This document shows positions 61,339 to 64,000 of a stretch of DNA of 64,000 nucleotides, piece by piece (position 1 is the first letter of the stretch; every line of letters begins with the position of its first letter). The notes under the pieces were generated by a model. It searched no databases, had not been told where the DNA came from, and saw only the letters and a program-made list of their open reading frames with translations. Position numbers and translations under genes: made by a program. The stretch lies in NCBI GenBank assembly GCA_021800795.1, contig JAJYYO010000011.1, positions 1-64,000 of the forward strand, written 5' to 3'. Origin of the DNA: Pseudomonadota bacterium. Its GTDB lineage: Bacteria > Pseudomonadota > Gammaproteobacteria > Burkholderiales > Gallionellaceae.

Positions 61339-62403
61339 TTATTCATCGGACACCCTGATGTCGGAAATCACCATTTCGCCGGCAATTTTTCCGTTTCTGT
61401 CGATCTGGCGTATTTTGACAGGCAATAAACGATATTCCAGACCCAGCCAGATTTCCAGACCTTCCTCGCCGGGTGCGTGAACTTTGCGCAGCGGCAGGAC
61501 ACGCAGACGGCCCAGGCGGGTCTGAATTTCTTCTTCCTCACCGACCTCCAGCTCATAGCTTTCCAGTTTTTTGCCGTTGCTGACATGCATGGGCAGCCTG
61601 GCCTGATCCAGCGGCATTTGCGAAAATTGATACAGAAAACTTAAAAGATCCTGCGCTCCGTCAGGCAGTGTTGAACTGCTGCCGCCCGAAAAACTGATTT
61701 GTTTGTTTTGCCAGTCGAAGGTTGCGCTTAAAGTCTGAGTTCCGCTGGATGTCCGCTTGTTTTCGCTGAATTTTTCCGGGCGTATGCCATGAGCGGTGAT
61801 CGTGCCGGTACTTTGCTGATTCAATTCAAACGTCTTGAACAGGCCGGCGATCCCGGTGGTATTCACGTCTGTCTGCAGGATGTAGCTTTTATCGTCGTTG
61901 ATATCCAGTCGTTGACGAGCTTCTCCTATTATGAAACCGTTGCCCATGTAGGCGATAAAGGTCAGTTGTGAATGTTTGGGCAGCGGGTAGGCAGGCTGGG
62001 CATTTTCATCAGACACATCAGATGCCTGTAGCGGAACGGCTGCGACGGACGATGCCTCAGCGGCTGATGTTTCAACAGGCGGTGTTTGGGCGGTTTCAGC
62101 GGGTGGCGTTTGTACAGGAGGCGTAACGGGAACGGGTATGCTGGATGCGATGACCGGCTTGACGCGTGGCTTGTGTGCGATCCTGGTCTTGTGCACCGGC
62201 TTGGGTTCGGGCGCGATCCTGATGGCAGGCAGCGGCGCCAGTCTGGCGACGAGCGGTGGCGGTGGGGGGGTGATCGCCGCGAGCCTTATCGGGTCGGGCC
62301 CGAGCAGCAGTGCGGCATGGATCAGCAGAGATAAGGCAATGGCCAGCGCGATTCTTGCTGCGGGCCGTTTCAACAAGCTCAGTAAAGCCTGAAGGCGAGT
62401 CAC
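61339..62403 (-). CDS. DUF3108 protein with TonB-like N-terminus
   Basis: A 354-residue envelope protein. One membrane helix (about 15-35, RIALAIALSLLIHAALLLG) is followed by a Pro/Ala/Val/Lys-rich stalk (about 45-145), like TonB or periplasm-spanning linkers. A C-terminal DUF3108 domain follows (GFIIGEARQRLDINDDKSYILQTD, LGRLRVLPLRKV). GTG 62403 overlaps the upstream gene's TGA. Paired with a second DUF3108 gene, it probably works in the periplasm; function unknown. Confidence 0.8.
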   Translation of the reverse strand: MTRLQALLSLLKRPAARIALAIALSLLIHAALLLGPDPIRLAAITPPPPPLVARLAPLPAIRIAPEPKPVHKTRIAHKPRVKPVIASSIPVPVTPPVQTPPAETAQTPPVETSAAEASSVAAVPLQASDVSDENAQPAYPLPKHSQLTFIAYMGNGFIIGEARQRLDINDDKSYILQTDVNTTGIAGLFKTFELNQQSTGTITAHGIRPEKFSENKRTSSGTQTLSATFDWQNKQISFSGGSSSTLPDGAQDLLSFLYQFSQMPLDQARLPMHVSNGKKLESYELEVGEEEEIQTRLGRLRVLPLRKVHAPGEEGLEIWLGLEYRLLPVKIRQIDRNGKIAGEMVISDIRVSDE

Positions 62404-63089
62404 GGCGTGATATGCAGACCACTCAGTAATTGCACGATCTGTTCGCCATGGGCATCGGTGATGATCATCTTGCAGGGCAACTTGTTCTGCGTCGAGAGCC
62501 ATATCTCGGTGCGGCTCTCGCCGGGTTTCGCCTGATTGTCCAGATACAGGCTGTCGCACGATCCTGCCGCCGTATCCAGTTTTTGCCGGGGGCCGACGGC
62601 GTAGTGGTAACTGTCCAGCTTGCTGCCGTCGGTCATCATGAAGTCCAGCGCGGCGACCTTGTCCAGCCGGAGGAACATGAACTGATACATTGCGCTTAAG
62701 CGATCCTGCGTACCTTCCGGTAAGGCTAGTCGCGTTTGTTGCGACTGATGGGTCAGGGTAAGCTGCATCGCATCCCAGTCAAATTCGGCGTGACTCTCCT
62801 TGCTTGCATCGCCTTCGCGGATATGGTCGAAGCGCTGCGGACGCAGGCCGTTTTTATCGATCAGACCACGGCTGTTGCTGATGATCTTGCCCGGTTTGAA
62901 GGCCGCCAGCAGACCGAGCGGCGTGGTGGTGCTGGTCAGCGTGTAATGGTCATCGCTGCGGGTGTAGGTTTCGGTCATTTGTCCGACCTTCATGCCGCTC
63001 ATGAACACGTCGTAACTGGCCTGTACGCCGGCAGGTGCGGCAAAGGCGGGGGAGCAAAACGCGAGCCAGAAGAATAAAAACCGCTTCAT
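62400..63089 (-). CDS. DUF3108 domain protein
   Basis: A 229-residue exported protein: signal peptide FLFFWLAFCSPAFAAPAG, then one DUF3108 domain (SYDVFMSGMKVGQMTETYTRSDDHYTLTS; LDTAAGSCDSLYLDNQ; RTEIWLSTQNKLPCKMII). The start overlaps purN by 4 bases and the stop overlaps the next gene. Gene order purN-DUF3108-DUF3108 recurs in betaproteobacteria. Confidence 0.87.
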   Translation of the reverse strand: MKRFLFFWLAFCSPAFAAPAGVQASYDVFMSGMKVGQMTETYTRSDDHYTLTSTTTPLGLLAAFKPGKIISNSRGLIDKNGLRPQRFDHIREGDASKESHAEFDWDAMQLTLTHQSQQTRLALPEGTQDRLSAMYQFMFLRLDKVAALDFMMTDGSKLDSYHYAVGPRQKLDTAAGSCDSLYLDNQAKPGESRTEIWLSTQNKLPCKMIITDAHGEQIVQLLSGLHITP

Positions 63090-63730
63090 GTTGTCTCCAG
63101 TGCGGGGGAAATCAGGGCCATACCGGCCAGACTGCGACCGTGGTGTATGACCTTGCCGTCCGTATTAAGTTTAACCTGTCCTGAACATAGCCAGCGTATG
63201 GCCTGCGGATAAATGCGATGTTCCTCAAACAGCACGCGGGCGGACAGCGAGTGCTCGGTGTCGTCGGGCAGCACAGGCACAGCGGCCTGAATGATGATGG
63301 GGCCGTGATCGAGTTCCGGCGTGACGAAATGCACGGTGCAGCCATGAATTCTTACTCCATCGTGCAGGGCGCGGGCATGGGTATGCATTCCGGTATAGGC
63401 GGGAAGCAGTGAGGGATGAATGTTGATCAGGCGGCCCTGATAATGCGCAACGAAGTCGGCGGTAAGTATGCGCATGAAGCCTGCGAGTATCACGAAGTCG
63501 GGCAGAAAACCGTCTATGACTTCCGCCAGTGCGGCATCGAAACTCTCGCGATCCGGGTAATCCTTGTGCGAGACCACCTCGGTCGCGACGCCGCGCACCT
63601 GCGCAAAAGCAAGTCCTGCGGCATCCGCACGGCTGCTGATGACCGCCGCGATGTTGCAGTTCAGACTTGCGGCAAGCAGGGCCTGCATGTTGCTGCCGCG
63701 CCCTGAGATGAGGATGACGATGTTTTTCAT
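63086..63730 (-). CDS. purN: Phosphoribosylglycinamide formyltransferase
   Basis: A 214-residue enzyme that formylates GAR with 10-formyltetrahydrofolate in purine synthesis. The phosphate loop is ISGRGSNMQALL, the catalytic Asn/His are in INIHPSLLPAYTG, and the catalytic Asp lies in TPELDHGPII. Length is normal. It follows purM on the minus strand. Confidence 0.96.
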   Translation of the reverse strand: MKNIVILISGRGSNMQALLAASLNCNIAAVISSRADAAGLAFAQVRGVATEVVSHKDYPDRESFDAALAEVIDGFLPDFVILAGFMRILTADFVAHYQGRLINIHPSLLPAYTGMHTHARALHDGVRIHGCTVHFVTPELDHGPIIIQAAVPVLPDDTEHSLSARVLFEEHRIYPQAIRWLCSGQVKLNTDGKVIHHGRSLAGMALISPALETT

Positions 63731-63743
63731 GTGATAAATGCGG

Positions 63744-63817
63744 AAAGTGGGGAGTGGTGAGTAATGAGTGGAACAGGCTTTTGTCTACTTACTACTCACC
63801 ACTCACTACTTACCCTG
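63744..63817 (-). repeat. GTAGTGAG/CTCACTAC hairpin between purM and purN
   Basis: On the minus strand AGTAGTGAGTGGTGAGTAG (63790-63812 region) faces CCACTCATTACTCACCACTC (63748-63771 region) across a loop with AAAGCCTGTT. It begins right after the purM stop and ends about 14 bases before the purN ATG. It could modulate purM-purN read-through. Confidence 0.6.
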
Positions 63818-63818
63818 T

Positions 63819-64000
63819 TCATTTTACCTGCGTCTGATGTTCATCGTTATTTCTTGCACGAATCACGCCGATGCGCGTCACGGTCTCGCCCGCCGCCTGC
63901 AACTGGCTGATCGCCTGGTCCGCATCAGCAGGAGATACGATGACCACCATACCGATCCCGCAGTTGAAGGTGCGGTACATTTCCTGCTCGGCCACATTGC
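63819..64000 (-). CDS. purM: Phosphoribosylformylglycinamidine cyclo-ligase, C-terminal part
   Basis: The last 59 codons of purM are present: [20 protein letters not shown], then a variable helix and [11 protein letters not shown] before the stop at 63819-63821. FNCGIGMV is the C-terminal signature of AIR synthetase. The remainder of the gene lies beyond the window's right edge. Confidence 0.93.
   Translation of the reverse strand, partial: NVAEQEMYRTFNCGIGMVVIVSPADADQAISQLQAAGETVTRIGVIRARNNDEHQTQVK

Noticed and set aside
1-64000. CRISPR arrays, rRNA operons, complete prophage or known defence islands
   Set aside because: No regularly spaced direct repeats, rRNA sequence, phage structural genes or recognisable defence operons were seen in the window.

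Overview
This window looks like chromosome from a betaproteobacterium of the Nitrosomonadales, possibly Gallionellaceae-like. The placement is an inference. It rests on gene order and protein style: accA-tilS, surE-pcm-nlpD, alaA-hom-thrC, purM-purN, an RpfE-type protein, NnrS and DsrC-like proteins, and DUF2934 and BON stress proteins. No rRNA or other taxonomic marker is present. Most of the window is ordinary housekeeping sequence, densely packed with start/stop overlaps. What stands out is the number of short structured repeats sitting exactly at gene 5' ends.

Layout. 1-130: probable right end of an IS200/IS605-type element whose body lies outside the window. 500-4600: cell-surface and stress genes (ice-binding-like lipoprotein, OmpA, BON lipoprotein, coiled-coil protein). 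5150-11500: sugar catabolism cluster (transaldolase remnant, glycogen phosphorylase, gnd, zwf). The transaldolase has an in-frame TGA and has lost its Asp, Glu and Lys catalytic residues. 11700-16840: RpfE-like protein, MscS channel with a cyclic-nucleotide domain, accA, tilS. 16870-18730 (minus): Sel1-repeat protein and two small ORFs. 18830-24980: surE-pcm-nlpD, HDOD, radical SAM, DUF3025, cNMP and HNH genes. A 273-bp inverted-repeat element lies between the last two. 25200-30600 (minus): AlpA regulator, tRNA-Ser, queD, the MoxR/DUF58/transglutaminase operon and an Mth938-like gene. 30800-39000: alaA, hom, thrC, an AEC transporter, a universal stress protein and an H+-ATPase. 39000-41800 (minus): lutABC. 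42200-50700: HD-GYP, ClC, dCTP deaminase, NnrS, YebC, a YajR-like MFS transporter and ssb. 50800-54900: MarR, CBS, HPP, a DsrC variant and a tandem HPP-like protein. 54900-59850: a small DNA-repair operon, LysR with a clear operator facing two unknown genes, a cfa pseudogene and ferredoxin-NADP reductase. 59960-64000 (minus): rsmB, two DUF3108 genes, purN and the 3' end of purM.

How it works together. Glycogen phosphorylase, G6PDH and 6PGDH would feed storage glucose into the oxidative pentose phosphate branch and yield NADPH. The local transaldolase is very unlikely to complete the cycle. hom, thrC and alaA supply amino acids, accA fatty acids, purMN purines, and LutABC oxidises L-lactate.

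The most unusual signal is a repeat family (15373-15492, 18177-18374 and 48395-48554). In each copy it starts CTAACGGGCAT, ends CACGTTA, lies at the 5' end of a gene in the same orientation, and reads through in the same frame. It therefore offers tilS, the Sel1 protein and YebC an almost identical N-terminal leader. Four GTAG/CTAC hairpins, two ATTCCCGC-type inverted-repeat elements and the 273-bp element also sit directly upstream of genes, so the genome appears heavily populated by 5'-UTR-located mini-elements.
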